NCBI GenBank assembly: GCA_031841125.1
Contig: CM063114.1
Coordinates: 6,138,001 to 6,202,000 of the forward strand
Direction of reading: 5' to 3'
Source: Acanthococcus lagerstroemiae
Taxonomy: Eukaryota; Arthropoda; Insecta; Hemiptera; Eriococcidae
DNA length: 64,000 bases
Under the pieces are notes generated by a model. It had not been told where the DNA came from. It saw nothing but the letters and a program-made list of their open reading frames with translations, and did not search any database. This document shows, piece after piece, positions 1 through 12,130 of this stretch. How positions within the stretch are numbered: the stretch's first letter is position 1; each line of letters begins with the position of its first letter. Both the position numbers and the translations under genes were made by a program.

Positions 1-600
1 AGACGATCAGAGAATACAAGTAGGCTAGAAAACCTCGTTCGAAGAAGGATCATCCACAGAACTGAGAGCAAGCGTAAGTGCACGAAGGGCTTTTTGAGCA
101 CTAAACACATTTTAAAAAGTAAAATCTATGTACTTAAAAGAAAAAATGAAAGTCTTAAAAAAGTGTGTAACTCCGATGTTCTGCAATGGCTGCCAAAACT
201 GATTATTAAAAATCAAGTGTTGCAGCTGGAGAGAACCTAATACGCCATGTTAAGGAGTATTCCAAACATCAGGTGGAGGGGTAGGGTCAGTTTGAGAACA
301 ATAAAAAGTAAAACCAACTTTCATAGTATAGGTCATACCACCAAAAAGCTTAAGTTCAATTACGGGGGATATATGGCGAGTGGGGACCCAAACAAATAGA
401 ACCAAGTGACAACAGCCTGGATCTCACTCGACAAAAAGAGGAAAAGAGGTAGACTGACGACCAGATGGACTGACGAAATTGTGTGATATGTGGGTCCTCT
501 CTGGCCAAGTAATGCCCTGGATAGAGTCAGTGAAAAATTGTGGCAAACTCAAATGTCTGTAGGTGGGTGGGGAAGACGGTGGCTCATCTAAATATCATAC
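1..600 (+). pseudogene. RTE-clade LINE, C-terminal fragment (decayed)
   Basis: One frame can be read from base 1 to about 590 and corresponds to the region after the reverse transcriptase of RTE LINEs. Near bases 70-135 it reads FLSTKHILKSKI, then QLERT-stop-YAMLRS, VSLRTIKSKT, KLKFNYGGYMA, and the diagnostic KKRKRGRLTTRWTDEIV near 436-483, followed by GPLWPS. Intact RTE proteins have the pattern KxxRGRPxTRWxDEI here. In-frame stops at 238-240, 397-399 and 484-486 show it is dead. The ATC-rich stretch at 593-612 resembles the short repeat tail of RTE elements. The window edge cuts off the upstream part. It is on the opposite strand to the larger RTE copy at 15.4-19.4 kb and differs from it. 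Family assignment comes from motif recognition, not from an alignment search. Confidence 0.85.
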
Positions 601-2000
601 AATCATCATTAAGGAAAAAGAAGAATTGTCTACTCAGGGATGTAAACAAAATAAAAATGTATAATAATGTATCTCCTTGCAACTGCTTTTTCCCCCTAAT
701 TCGAATATACTAAGAGAGTAAGTGGAAGGTTTTCAAAGTTGCGACTCGAACGATTTAGTTTATTTAACTAACTTTACAAGAGTACTTGAAGATTAAAGTG
801 ATGTAAAAGGCTGGCAAAGATTTCGCCTATAAGTGAGAAGTTAATCTCCAAACTTTCGGTTAAATTTCAAAGTTTGTAGAACTGAGAAACGAAAATACGG
901 GTTTTTTCTACATTACTTAAGCCAGTTAATTATTCGTTCGCCGAGAGTAACTAGAAAATTACGTTACTTAAACCGAAACGATTAGTTTGACGAGGCATGA
1001 ACACATTATTTACCGGAGGCCAAAATAGGTTACGAAGGAAAATTATTTCCAGTTACTTCGCTTATGGATAGAGGACTGGGTCTACATGGCAATTATCCGC
1101 GGCTCTCCAGAGATTCATCATTCACACAGGCATTATTCGGAATCTGAAACGTGATTTTTGAAGCCATTTCAATTACGCAGGTTGACCCTCACCTTCGTAT
1201 TTACAAAGCAAAATCTTCTGTAAGTAGAATTCTCAACTTGCACGAAATATATACTCATAAACGAACAACGTGAAACTATAACATAAGCACTAAAGGTAGG
1301 TACACGAGAACGTGTTTCCAAACACTGGAACCGCACCCACACTTATACGATACGATAATTTTCCTCGACATTATTTCGTCTATACGGGAACTTTTTCATC
1401 TCGTGTTTTCAAAAAGCTTTTAAAATTGGGCTAAGTTGTTCTCCGATGGACTGTTGCGCGCAGATAAGGGTTCGAGGACTGTATTAACACTTGAAAGTCG
1501 AGTAAAAAGTTGAAGTGGTTTTCTTGAAGAGTTGAAGAGCCAACAGAAGACGTATATAGGTACTGATCGCTCACCGTTAAGCGTTCAAACCATTTTCGCA
1601 TCTTTCGAAAAAATTTCCGGCATCGCACCGTCACCGTTTCCGCGTCTTTATTGCTGTTGTTTTCAGCGTAAGATCAACAAACCGCGAGCTTAAGAACAAT
1701 CAAACGGTTTCCTGACTGGTTCAATTACTATTCTTGGTATTGTACCTGAACCTAATCTCGAGGTGGTAGTCTTAATCTGGTTAGGGGAAGGTGTCCTAGG
1801 GTGACACGTTAAAATAACTTCGGCTTGGAACTTTGTATTAGTATCAAAACGTAGCAGAATTCTTCCGCCATTTACGGTTTAAATTTGGAGTTAAAATAAC
1901 GGATATGTTCGCAGACAGTAAAACAACCTTTTTTGTGTCAGCCTAGGATAGGGTGATAGGGTGGTGGCACAATGACACATCCCCTATCGCAAGTTAACAG
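601..2000. other. AT-rich DNA, no gene seen
   Basis: No coding region, RNA gene or clear repeat structure is visible. All open frames are short and carry no recognisable motif. Confidence 0.6.
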
Positions 2001-2004
2001 ACAG

Positions 2005-2350
2005 TGGATTGGTTGGAGGGAGGGGGCAACTTACTCCCTCTGTAGGAATTTTTCACTTAGCAGTTGGGAAAATTTACCATTTCAGTCAGGCGAGTTGGGA
2101 AAATCCAACAAGTTAAACTTTTTTTTTTTTTTACTTTGATACCTGGAAATTGAGTTGAGAAGTTGGGAGAACCAACAAGTCAAAAGATTTTTCTTCTTTT
2201 GCATTGATACTTGGGAATTTTGAGTCGAGTCAGTCGGAAAAATGCAACAAGTCAAAAGTTTTTTTTCTTTTTCTTTCTTTGCTTTGATACTTGGGAATTC
2301 TGAGTTGAATCAGCTAGGACTTTCACAATTTTACACCCCCCCCCCCCAGG
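2005..2350 (+). repeat. Family B element: T-rich tandem repeat, copy 1
   Basis: Three to four degenerate units of about 70 bp each contain AGTTGGGAAAATCCAACAAG, a T-rich tract, and CTTTGATACTTGGGAATT. Unit starts are near 2092, 2161 and 2231. The block ends in a C homopolymer at about 2335-2347. The same units recur at 11805-12130 (opposite strand) and 48430-48800, so this is a dispersed repeat family with internal tandem units. No coding capacity is seen and its class is unknown. Confidence 0.7.
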
Positions 2351-2472
2351 AAAAACGTTGGTAAATCCTTGTTAACAGACCGCATAAAATGTTCAGTACA
2401 TTATTGAAAACCAAGAGAAAGTCGATTTAACTCACAAAAATTTAATATTTCTTTTTTTTTTTCTTTGGTTCT

Positions 2473-3510
2473 GAAACACGGAGTAACTTTGCTCACTTTT
2501 TTCTGTACTTCCAAGTTTGACGCGCTCTACAGACTACGAATGGACATTGCGAAATATATTCCCCAAAATATTGTGACACACCGCTCCATACATTTTTCCA
2601 CAGAATTATTAAAAAAGTGTACCAAGTGGTACGCGATGTGGGGTGACATTGCACGTGTTTATGAATAAACAGGGAAAACAGTTATAAATGTAGTACTGTC
2701 TATTAAAAGTGCCAAGCAACCCCAAATTAATGTACAGTGTATACTGATGTATGCAAAGAAACAAAAAAATGTTGATTATGAGAACTACTTCCTCTATTTC
2801 AAGAATCGCAAGAGAACAAAAATCAAATAAGCCTTTCCTTTAAAAGGATAAGACTTTAATTCACAAATGTATGTCCTTGATATCTTTGAAATGCATAAAC
2901 ATATCTGATTTGGACTTCTCCATTCACGATCAATAAGACAGAACACCGAAATCGATTATAGTCACCTCAACCATGGTTTTTTTTTTTCAGTTTCTCACCA
3001 ATGGTTACGTCACTCTATGGTGATTAATATATACAATAGTTTGCTTTGTACTTCTTCATTTATTATCAATAAGACAGAACATCGAAATTGATCATTCACT
3101 AGCTTGAAGAACAAACAGACAATGCGTGCCAATTCACCCCACCCATGTTCTTCTTCTTCAGTTTCTTACTAATTGCTACGTCACTAGGCTGATTTATACA
3201 CAATAGATCACGTTTAGCATAACAGCGATCAAATTCTATGTGGAATGAAACCAAACATACATAGTTTCCTTCGATTCTCACTCGCTATACCTAAAACAAT
3301 TTCTATGATGTAATTTCGAAACTCTTTTTGAAACTCTGCATTTAAACGACCTGACGTTGCCTGGAAATAGGCGGATTAGTTGGTATTACACAAGAGCTAC
3401 AACATCCTATATTACGAGTTACGTATCAGTGTTGCCACATGTCTATTTTTCCCTTGTCCTCCCAGGAGTAATGAAAACATACGTGTGCCGAGTCACCCCG
3501 TGTTACAGTA
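2473..3510 (+). mobile_element. Family A interspersed element, copy 1
   Basis: This ~1-kb sequence is repeated at 39640-40965 (same strand) and in part at 20790-21440 (opposite strand). It begins near AACACGGAGTAACTTTGCTC and ends near GTGCCGAGTCACCCCGTGTT, which are imperfect inverted repeats of each other, so a DNA-transposon origin is plausible. On the minus strand at 3281-3150 a stretch reading CLVSFHIEFDRCY and LLCINQPSDVAISKKLKK resembles a translation from the 21-kb copy, hinting at a former coding segment. I do not recognise the protein. No target-site duplication is obvious. Confidence 0.6.
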
Positions 3511-4430
3511 ACAAAATATCTCATCTCTAAACAAAACAATAACATTTTTTTGCAAAAATCTAAAGTGTTAATGGAAAAATAATTTTTGGCGATTTACATC
3601 TACAAAATAATCTTTTTATAAAAGGAAAATAGAACTTTGAAGTTGAGCTTTGCAAAGAAAGAAAAAAACTTAAATGTACTTCAATAATCCTAACGTGTTA
3701 ATCTGAGACAGCCCCATTAGTCGAAATCAACGTTGTACTGCATCATAAATATTAAGAATAGCTGCTACCCATGAAAAATGAAATTACTTTTCAATCTATA
3801 CAGTTCACGTGACCTCTATTTATTTTTACAAAAGTAAAACATCCAAAATATCGGCTGTAATTTTTTTAGTGATATACTGAGAACAACACTTTTTGAACTG
3901 ATACCAGAACTAAATTGTACATCACTAATATGATAATAAAAAAGGTCCGCAGTGTTACCAAACATCAGTCGTGTGAAATTAGTTGGGATGAGAAAATTTG
4001 AATGTGTCAACCTGCATGCGTGTTAACCTGAGACACTTTCCCCTACATTTTTTAAGATAACCAAGTTACCTTTTGCGATGGTCACGCCATCATGATGACG
4101 CGTTTACATCAGAGGCGAGGGCCAGGAGGTGGTCTTGAAAGTAGAAATTCAGAACTCGTAGAAATTGAACGGTTCCAAAATGTTCTACTTCTCATCATAA
4201 GCGCAAATGTCGACCTGGAGTGGAGGAATTACGGGAAGCTGAGAAGATCAAATGAATGCCAAAAATTCTTTCAGTCTTATAATTTTTCAGTTTTTTGCGG
4301 GGCTTTTACAGGATTTGTGGAGACTGAGTCTACCTAAACTCATTCCTTCCACTTGTGCCTCCGATTCTCATATTTATTCAACTTACTGGTCTCTCTACGG
4401 GACAATAATTTTTGGGAAATTTTTGACATC
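3511..4430. other. No gene seen
   Basis: AT-rich sequence with only short open frames and no conserved motif. Confidence 0.55.
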
Positions 4431-4439
4431 CATCACCAA

Positions 4440-5560
4440 ACTATTCAATTTTTGTCTCATGAAGAGCGGGATAAGGGAAACCGTCCTTACGCTTGTAGTA
4501 AAACTCTTCAATTGTCACTTGAGAAGCTTACAGACCTCATCAAACTTTAAGAACTCATTATAACTTTTCTTAACTCGAGTAAAGCTTTTCAAGTCATCAT
4601 CCAGTTACGCTCCAAGTCTTCCACAATTTTTAAAAAATCCTGAAGATTCGTATTACATCTTAAGACTCGTTATAGCCAACCAGTGGCGTTGGAACAGTGG
4701 GGAGGGGGAGGTATAGAGATATGTTGTAACCCTGTCCGCATACTAAAAATTGACAAAAAATTAAAACATTATTCTGTTAGTTGACAGGGTGTCCACTTTC
4801 TCCAAGGATGAAATTCCCCCAGTCCATTTTCGAACTTTTTCGAACAAACAAATTATCAAAAAAAAAAAAAAAAAATGTTCAGTGGAGACTGACCGAGAAA
4901 ATTGTACAATACTTTCACAACATAAAATTTTCTTCAAAATGACCACCTGGCTTTTCCCTGACTTCCACAATTTCCAGAAAAGTAGCCACCCCGGTTGATA
5001 CAAAAGGTGGCTCAAGAAGTTTCAGTGACGACGTTAGAGATTTTTTGGAAATTTACAAGATTTTAAGATTTTTGCTCGTCAACTCCGCTTTTAAAAATCT
5101 TGTTTAGTAATTTTTTTTTCCTGCTTGACTCGAATTGCAATTTCCAGTACCCTCTGAAAAAATTTCCGATGCCACTGCAGGTAATTAAAACTCTTCAGTG
5201 GGTACTTTAGATGTTGTTTGAGATGTTAAGACTCTTGTTAATCGAGACTTCAGAGAAATTTTCTACAATTGTTCAAGACACCTTAAGACTTGAGATTCTG
5301 TGAGGCTCTTTCAAACTTGTTTGAGAATGGTTCAGACAATTCAGGACTCGCACAGACAGTTCATGACTTTCTAACACAGTTCAATACTCAGTAAGGCACT
5401 TTATGACTCTTCCGGACTTGATAAGATCTTTTCAAACATTTCCTAGACTTGTTTAAGATACTTTAGGGATTATTCAAGACTCAGGAAGACTTCTCCAGAA
5501 TTGTTCGAGACTTGCTAAGATTCTCCACCACTCCCTGAACAGTTTCAAGACTTTTCCACA
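4440..5560 (+). repeat. Family D: helically phased GACTC degenerate array (interrupted)
   Basis: The sequence is a run of degenerate words such as AAGACTCGTT, TTCAAGACTT and GACTCTTG, spaced mostly by 10-11 bp or multiples of that. The array is interrupted by the TIR element at 4681-5177 and resumes immediately after it. Similar arrays occur at 25.66-26.18, 35.1-35.8, 44.58-46.3 and 54.7-55.2 kb. Copies diverge strongly from each other and there is no coding potential. Confidence 0.6.
4681..5177. mobile_element. Candidate hAT-like MITE
   Basis: The element starts CAGTGGCGTTGGA and ends TCCGATGCCACTG, imperfect inverted repeats of the CAGTGGCG type common at hAT-like non-autonomous elements. 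It is 497 bp long and sits inside the GACTC array, which continues on both sides. I see no matching 8-bp target duplication, so the class is tentative. Confidence 0.5.
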
Positions 5561-7445
5561 TTGCGTTTCTCCGTGATCGCTTGTCTCCACGACACCTCTC
5601 TCTGTGCTATATGAGGCCTGAGGTCATACTTCCTTCAGATTCGAGTATTTTCAAGAATCCTGCAAGATTTTTTGAAAATCCTTAAAATGACTTTCCTACT
5701 TATCATTTATTATTTTCAATATCCCTACACGAGTATCTGTACCTTTTCTACACCTTCCTCGCGAATACCGATCACAATTTGAAAATGTTACTCTTAGTGG
5801 AAAAGCAAATGGCTTTTCTCTCATCTCTCGCAATATCAGCTCAAGTTAGGTTAAGCAATGATAAATTATGACGGAATGAGATGAGAATTTCAGTCTTGGT
5901 TGTGCAGACAGAGAGCAGGTACCTTTGTTTGGCTACTTTTACCGCGTTCTGGCTGACTAATGGAATTCGTGTTAGGTGAGCCAAAGCTCAAAGAACTTCG
6001 TTAAATTCAGTCGCAACCACAGATGTCAGCATCCAGCATATTTCAATATAAATCGATGCCATTATAAATTATAGATATTTCTTTTGAATTTCATTTTTAA
6101 GCAGATAAATGTTCGAGCACTTGATACATTTTCGTAAATAGCTTATGTCTACCGCCCTCCCCCTATCATATTTATTACCTACTCTTAAATACTCCTTTTC
6201 TGTTAACCATCGTTTTTATTAATTTTCGCTCGTAGCTACTTAATTATTTTCTCTTTTCGAATCAATTTAGCGGTTTATTATTAATTTAGTCAAGAGACGC
6301 GGATTTTCTTTCATTTTCGTATCCTTTTTATTTTCCTTCTTTTACCAATGAATTTCATCTCAGTGAAATTATTAGGCTGTTATTTCGTGCTTCTTTTATC
6401 GTTTTAAAAGTATAATTTTCGAAATTAATATTCCAGCAGATTTCCTCCCTTTTAAAGTAATTCTTCGCCTCTTTCCTGTAACATTTTGATTAATTTGCTT
6501 CTGTTTGCATTTATATTGTATTGCGAAAGTAAGGATATTTGTAGGGCGTCAACTACTTATACTCGATTTTTCGACTCGCTACAAGCAGAATCAATAGCCC
6601 TCATTTTGTTGAGCGAATCGTGGTATTTTGACCCGAGGTGTCTCGTGTTCCTCTCCGTTTTAGATAATCACTTCGACCTACTGCAAACAAAAAAATTCGA
6701 AATTTTCGTTCCATTTCAGATAATATAATCTCAGAATTCGGATTACGTCCTTTTACTTTCTCAGATACACGAAAATTAAATGATATTTACTTTTGGTGAT
6801 TGTTTCGTATTTATTACAACGTTTCAAGTAGAGAGCTCAGAAGTGACAGCTCCGAGCCGTTTTTCGCTCGAGTTTCCTCAGTTGCTCGGTGTTCAAAAGT
6901 CTTAATCGAATATCTCGGACGAACAATTTAATTTTCTTCCACTATTTTGTACCTTAATACTACTTAAGCGTTCGGCTTACGATTTTCCGAATTCGAAAAC
7001 AGAACTCCGGTAATTTAATCCAGGCTCCAATCCTCTGTATTTGTTGGTACCCACGGGATTGAAGGTACAATTCGAGTCCAATTTTATCTGAAATTTACTT
7101 TCAACCAGGGCGGAATCCAGAGAAGCTTACATAGTAGAAATCCATCATAGTCTTGGAAGACCAACTAAGGATACTTAATGTCTTCAAATATCCCAAGTAA
7201 GGATTTCTTATCGCAGCTTAATGTTTTGACGTAATTTTAGCACAGCAAACAGAAGAGAATTGGATTTGTCATCCACGCAGCAATGCACAGAAAAAGAGGA
7301 AACCTTGTAAAAAGTTTTGATTGTGTACACAATGCCAGCTGTTGAAATGGTAGTCTTGACTGGAAGCATATAATACCGTTATAATTTGTTTACTTTTGTA
7401 TCAAAAGTCCGACCGCAAGCAATTTTTTTGAAGCCCAAGGGAAAA
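5561..7445. other. Unique-looking AT-rich DNA, no gene seen
   Basis: No long open frame with recognisable motifs, no inverted or tandem repeats noted. It could be intronic or intergenic. Confidence 0.5.
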
Positions 7446-8174
7446 TACCATCAACTGGAATAATATCGGACAGTGGTAATATCGGCCACTTATGACTTGT
7501 TTACTGATAACGATACTAGCGCTCCTAAAACAAGTAATGAGCGGTCAATATTACAACCGGTGTCTGATATTACCCCAACTGACTTTACTGATAACGACAC
7601 TAGCGCTTGTACAAGTCATGAGTGGTCAATATTACAACTGGTGTCTGATATTACCCCAATTGACTATACTGATAACAATACTAGCGCTCTTACAAGTCGT
7701 GAGTGGCCAATATTACAACTGGTGGCAGATATTACTCCGGTGTCTGATATTAACCCAACTGAATTTACTGATAACGATATTAGCGCTCTTACAAGTCATG
7801 AGTGGCCAATATTATAACAGGTGACCCCAATTGACTTTACTGATAACGATACTAGCGCACCTAAAACAAGTCATGAGGTGACAATATTACAACTGGTGTC
7901 TGATATTACCCTAATTGACACTTAACTGATAACGATACTAGCGTTCTTACAAGTCATGAGTGGCCAATATTACAACCGGTGTCTGATATTACCCTAACTG
8001 ACTTTACTGATAACAACACTAGCGCTTGTACAAGTCATGAGTGGCCAATATTACAACTGGTTTCTGATATTACCCCAATTGACTTTACTGATAATGATAC
8101 TAGCACTCCAACAAGAAGTCGTGAGCGGCCAAAATTACCATCACCGGTGTCCGATATTACCCCAGTTGATGGTA
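7446..8174. mobile_element. TIR-bounded element with 81-bp minisatellite core
   Basis: About eight tandem units of 81 bp fill roughly 7500-8165. Each contains GGTGTCTGATATTACCCC, CTGACTTTACTGATAAC, ACTAGCGCT and ACAAGTCATGAGTGG. The block is bounded by inverted repeats: TACCATCAACTGG at 7446 and CCAGTTGATGGTA ending at 8174, with similarity continuing inward for about 55 bp (TAATATCGGACA, then GGCC with CACTTATGAC against GCTCACGAC). The unit length is a multiple of three, so two frames stay open across units and give repetitive peptide-like translations. I regard those as by-products. No clear target duplication is seen. Confidence 0.75.
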
Positions 8175-8320
8175 GCTCAGGAACGAAGGCTTACTTGAAC
8201 ATCAAATAATGAAAATAGGATGATGAGATAGGATTCTAATATGGCAGTAATAATAACCCGTATTCGTCACACTTTTGATGGTGCAGCCTGTGTATTGTCT
8301 TATCACACTTTGATTCATAA

Positions 8321-10098
8321 AGAGGAGCGATATTCCAAAACAGCCTATGCCCATTTTTTCGAAACTCGTTTTATAACGTCATCTGAAGGAAGATAACACA
8401 CATTCCTACACTGTCAACCTACTAATATTCAAATCGATATTCTACTATGCAACGTAAGTGTCGCATTTTTTTTTCTATTTTTTTTTTCTGAGTGGCACAT
8501 GTGTGAAATAATCTTGTTTAAGCAGAGTAATATTGCAACCCAAAATTCATACCTTATCATATTTTTATGATTTATACAAATTTATGAAAGGGTATGGAAT
8601 ATAAATTATTTCAGCCAATTTTATGAAAGCTCAACTTGGTGCAGTGGAAGGCTTGTGATGAGCCAGAAATGTTGTTTATCTTTTATAGGAAAGAAAAGCC
8701 TTAGTATACAATAGAAAGTATATTACAAATACTTGTAAATAATGAGCTCCTAAAGTAAAGTAGGTTTCATGTGGCGGCTTCGGTCTTGCTTCTTGGTGAC
8801 TTCATCTAACAGTATATATGAAACAAACACATTATACTGTCAGTCATACGATGTCAAGATAACGGTATGATTAGTTAGGTGAAGCACCAACATAGGCAAT
8901 CCTAGGGGCGGTTCAGGAAGTCAGTACAAGATGGCCTGCGAGGCGACTTGGTAAGACGGCTTGCACAGCGGCTTATAGTGTCTCTAAGGATTAGTCAAAA
9001 TTGTGGGAGACAACTTGAGAGCTTACCAGTGAACTCAATGTCAAGTACTGCTTGAACATCAAACGCATCACAAACACCACAACTTACAGGTGGACTCAGT
9101 GTCAAGGACTGCTTAACACCAAATGCACCACAAACCCTACTACTTATAAATGGACTCAGTGTCAAGGACTGCTTAACACATAACACTAAATGCACCACTA
9201 GTAATGGGAGACGGGAACTTACCGAACTACTAGTAATAGAGTTGGGAACTTACAAAGGTGGACTCAATGTTAAGGATTGCTCGAACATCAAGTGCACTAC
9301 TACATAGTAATGTTCACTTATTACAGGTTATTGTTGGCTGACAGGAGTCGGTGAATATATTGCAGGGTTCGTTATAGTTAGCATTTGCACAACTTATTAC
9401 AGATTGCTACTCGGGGCCAGTGCGCGGGCGAGCGCTAACGAGAGAGAAACAGAGAGAGCGAGATCAACTTTGGTAAAATTAGTGGCAAAATCTAACGGTT
9501 ATCTGACCTGTGAATCTTCAAAATTCTGCTTGGACCGGCGGCAACACAAATACGAGCACAAATTCGACGTACGAGAACGCAAGGAAAAACTCACATTTGA
9601 ACAATATGAAGACCTGAACAGAAATGAGACTACGGTCTCCTACTGGCTACCAGGTACCGTAGAGACTGGTATAAACATGATCATGACTCATTGGTTTATC
9701 GTTAGTTTTGGGTTAACAGGCTCAAGCGACTGGCTTTGTTGAAGTATCTGAGGCTGTCCGGTACGAGGAGTTACAAAAGAGACTGAACCTTTTTTACCTT
9801 ATCTATTTTATCGTTTCGGCTATTAACAATCGCGAAACACTACTGCTATCAGTCGAAGTCAAATTTTCCGGTTACAGGCTGAAGTGCTTTGCTTTGTGAA
9901 AGCATTTGAGGCTGTCCTTTTCGAGATATTAACTGACCACATGAATTCAATATTTCGACTATTAATTTGGGTTATTAATTATTAATGTCGAAGTCGAATT
10001 TTTTCGACAACATGGTATACACAAGGGTGTAGAACGTTATTTCATTCTCCTGGGAAGTTTTGAAAAATGAAGACTCCGTTTTGGAATATCGCTCCTCT
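8321..10098. mobile_element. 1.8-kb TIR element, unclassified
   Basis: AGAGGAGCGATATTCCAAAA at 8321 is matched by its exact reverse complement ending at 10098, giving a perfect 21-bp terminal inverted repeat with weaker similarity further inward. The 1778-bp interior contains a ~60-bp tandem repeat (9020-9310) and a 112-codon open frame (9404-9742) with no recognised motif. Flanking bases do not give a convincing target duplication. It looks like a non-autonomous or decayed DNA transposon. Confidence 0.6.
9020..9310 (+). repeat. ~60-bp tandem repeat, four units
   Basis: Units carry GTGGACTCAGTGTCAAGGAC, TGCTTAACACCAAATGCACC and an ACTTACAGG or related junction. Unit starts are near 9029, 9090, 9150 and 9259. 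The last gap is widened by a ~49-bp insertion that includes two ACTACTAGTAAT-like segments. Confidence 0.65.
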
Positions 10099-11800
10099 AA
10101 TAGTATCAACAGCCAGGTAACCAAGTACCTTTTATACTACAATTATTACGTGGAGAATACAAACGAAAGCCACAAATGCTACAATTGCTGACCACCGATC
10201 AGGGGTTCGGGGCGGAGAGGAACATGAACTAACAAAGCCCCCGATCGGGGCGACAAAAAATTGTGGCCGGAACAATAAAAACTTTCTGTCGCTTCGAACC
10301 CCTGCCACCTATGTCTGAGAATATGGACCGGTATAAGGATCGGAGTTCCTCATTATAGCATAATATAATGGGGGCATTGTCACACCCATCGATCCATTCC
10401 GCATTGCAGTTTAAATGAGCGACTTCTGTCGAAGTTGCGAAAGTACCTTAATTTATGAATACTTTTTCAAACCGTGGATGTTCGCCCTGACTAATGATGG
10501 GTGTTTCCCCTAGCCTATTGATTTTCATAAAGATAAAGTTATGATAAACCTAATTAGAAATTTTGTTGGTTCTTGAGCTTAAAAATTGAGTACCAGAAAT
10601 CCGGTAAAACGCATATCAGGAGGCTACACACTAAAACATGAGTCTATATCTTACTTCTGCAAAGTAGAGCAGATCAAAATATTCAGACATCTTTATCATA
10701 TAGAAAAATCAATATTTGAGAGGATAAGAGGCATTTTCTCGAGGGTGGAGTCTTTGGTCGCCCAGATTATTATATTTTAGTGTTCTCTCATTCAAATCAA
10801 GGAGACAAATGTTTTCAAGACTAAAAACTTCCGACACAATAAAAAATAAGCACACCTATTTAAAAGAAAAAATGAGCTTTTCCTTGCATTTTTTTCAGTT
10901 TGGTGACAGTCTTCACATTATTATCATTCTCATCTACGAGTATTAACCAGTTAACACTAATTAATCATTTTTTTTTTAAATTTATTTTACAGCCTGAGCT
11001 GGGAAGATGTGCCCATGCACTCTCTCCTCAGCTCCCCCATTCTTGGACATAAGCATTCGGAACCCACTTCCACTCCCCAGTCTGGCGCTATTTTCTTTAA
11101 TATTTCAGCTAACCAGGGGGTAGCACTAATTAATGAAGTCACAAACTACATTTTATAGTCAAAAATTAGGAAATAAGTGTGAACAAGGCTGTGAGTGAAG
11201 GAGTGAATACATTAAATGTAATTTTTCAAGGCCACGCAATCTATTATCAATTGCATTGTCTCAGTCTCAGTTAATTTTATAATAATCCAAATGATTAGTT
11301 GTAGTACGTATGCAACATATTTAATCAATACCAAGTTTGTTTGAAATACGTTAAGAACTTATCAGTATTGTAAATACCAGCAAGAACTATTAAGTGATGC
11401 ATTTATGAAAGCTATACGTTGTATACATGGTCAGATATTAATAATAAAAACATGGCAATGGTACCACGTTTCATGTAGGATCCGGAATAACAAATAACAG
11501 TGATGATAACAAAGTCACTTCTATTCGAACTTTTTTGGTTTTTCAGTATATCTATGGGACTTTTGCACCTCATAGCCCTGATCGACCATTTTTTACAATC
11601 TCACTCAAATATTAATAATGATATGAAACAATGGCGTGGGTGATTTTTCCTATGAGGTAAGCGATAAGCGTAGAGGAAGTATAAATCAGAATAAAAGTAT
11701 GAAACATGCTATTCAAACTGTCGCATCCCTGTGTAGGGTTATACCATATGCATTTATTCTTTCCTGTAACGAATAATAGACACAGGGACATAGCTCCGAA
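10099..11800. other. No gene seen
   Basis: AT-rich sequence with no recognised coding segment or clear repeat. A poly-T-rich stretch lies near 10970-10985. Confidence 0.5.
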
Positions 11801-11804
11801 GATT

Positions 11805-12130
11805 TTTCCTGGGGAGGGGAGGGGGGGGGGATTGTGAAAATTCCAACTGACTTAAACTCAAAATTACAAAGTATCAAAGCAAAAAAACAAAAAACAAAAA
11901 ACAAAAAAAAACATTTGACTTGTTGGATTTTTCCAACTGACTCAACTCAAAATTTCCAAATATCACAGCAAAAAACCGTTGACTTGTTGAATTTTTCCAA
12001 CTTTGCAACTCAGTTCCCAAATATCAAAGCAAAAAAAAAACCCTTTTGACTTGTTGGATTTTCTCAACTACGCCTGATAGAAATTGTAAATTTTCCCAAC
12101 TACTGAGTGAAAAAATGTAACAGGGGCGAA
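11805..12130 (-). repeat. Family B element, copy 2 (inverted)
   Basis: These are the reverse complement of the units at 2005-2350: TTTGACTTGTTGGATTTTTC, CAACTGACTCAACTCAAAAT and TATCAAAGCAAAA recur about three times (near 11926, 11980 and 12047). On the minus strand the block ends in a C-rich run (the G run near 11810-11830), as copy 1 does. Confidence 0.7.

Noticed and set aside
7473..7817. 114-codon frame with repeated peptide pattern
   Set aside because: Explained by the 81-bp minisatellite, whose length is a multiple of three; another frame is open too.
7500..8165. CRISPR-like array
   Set aside because: Units are contiguous 81-bp tandem copies without unique spacers, in eukaryotic DNA.
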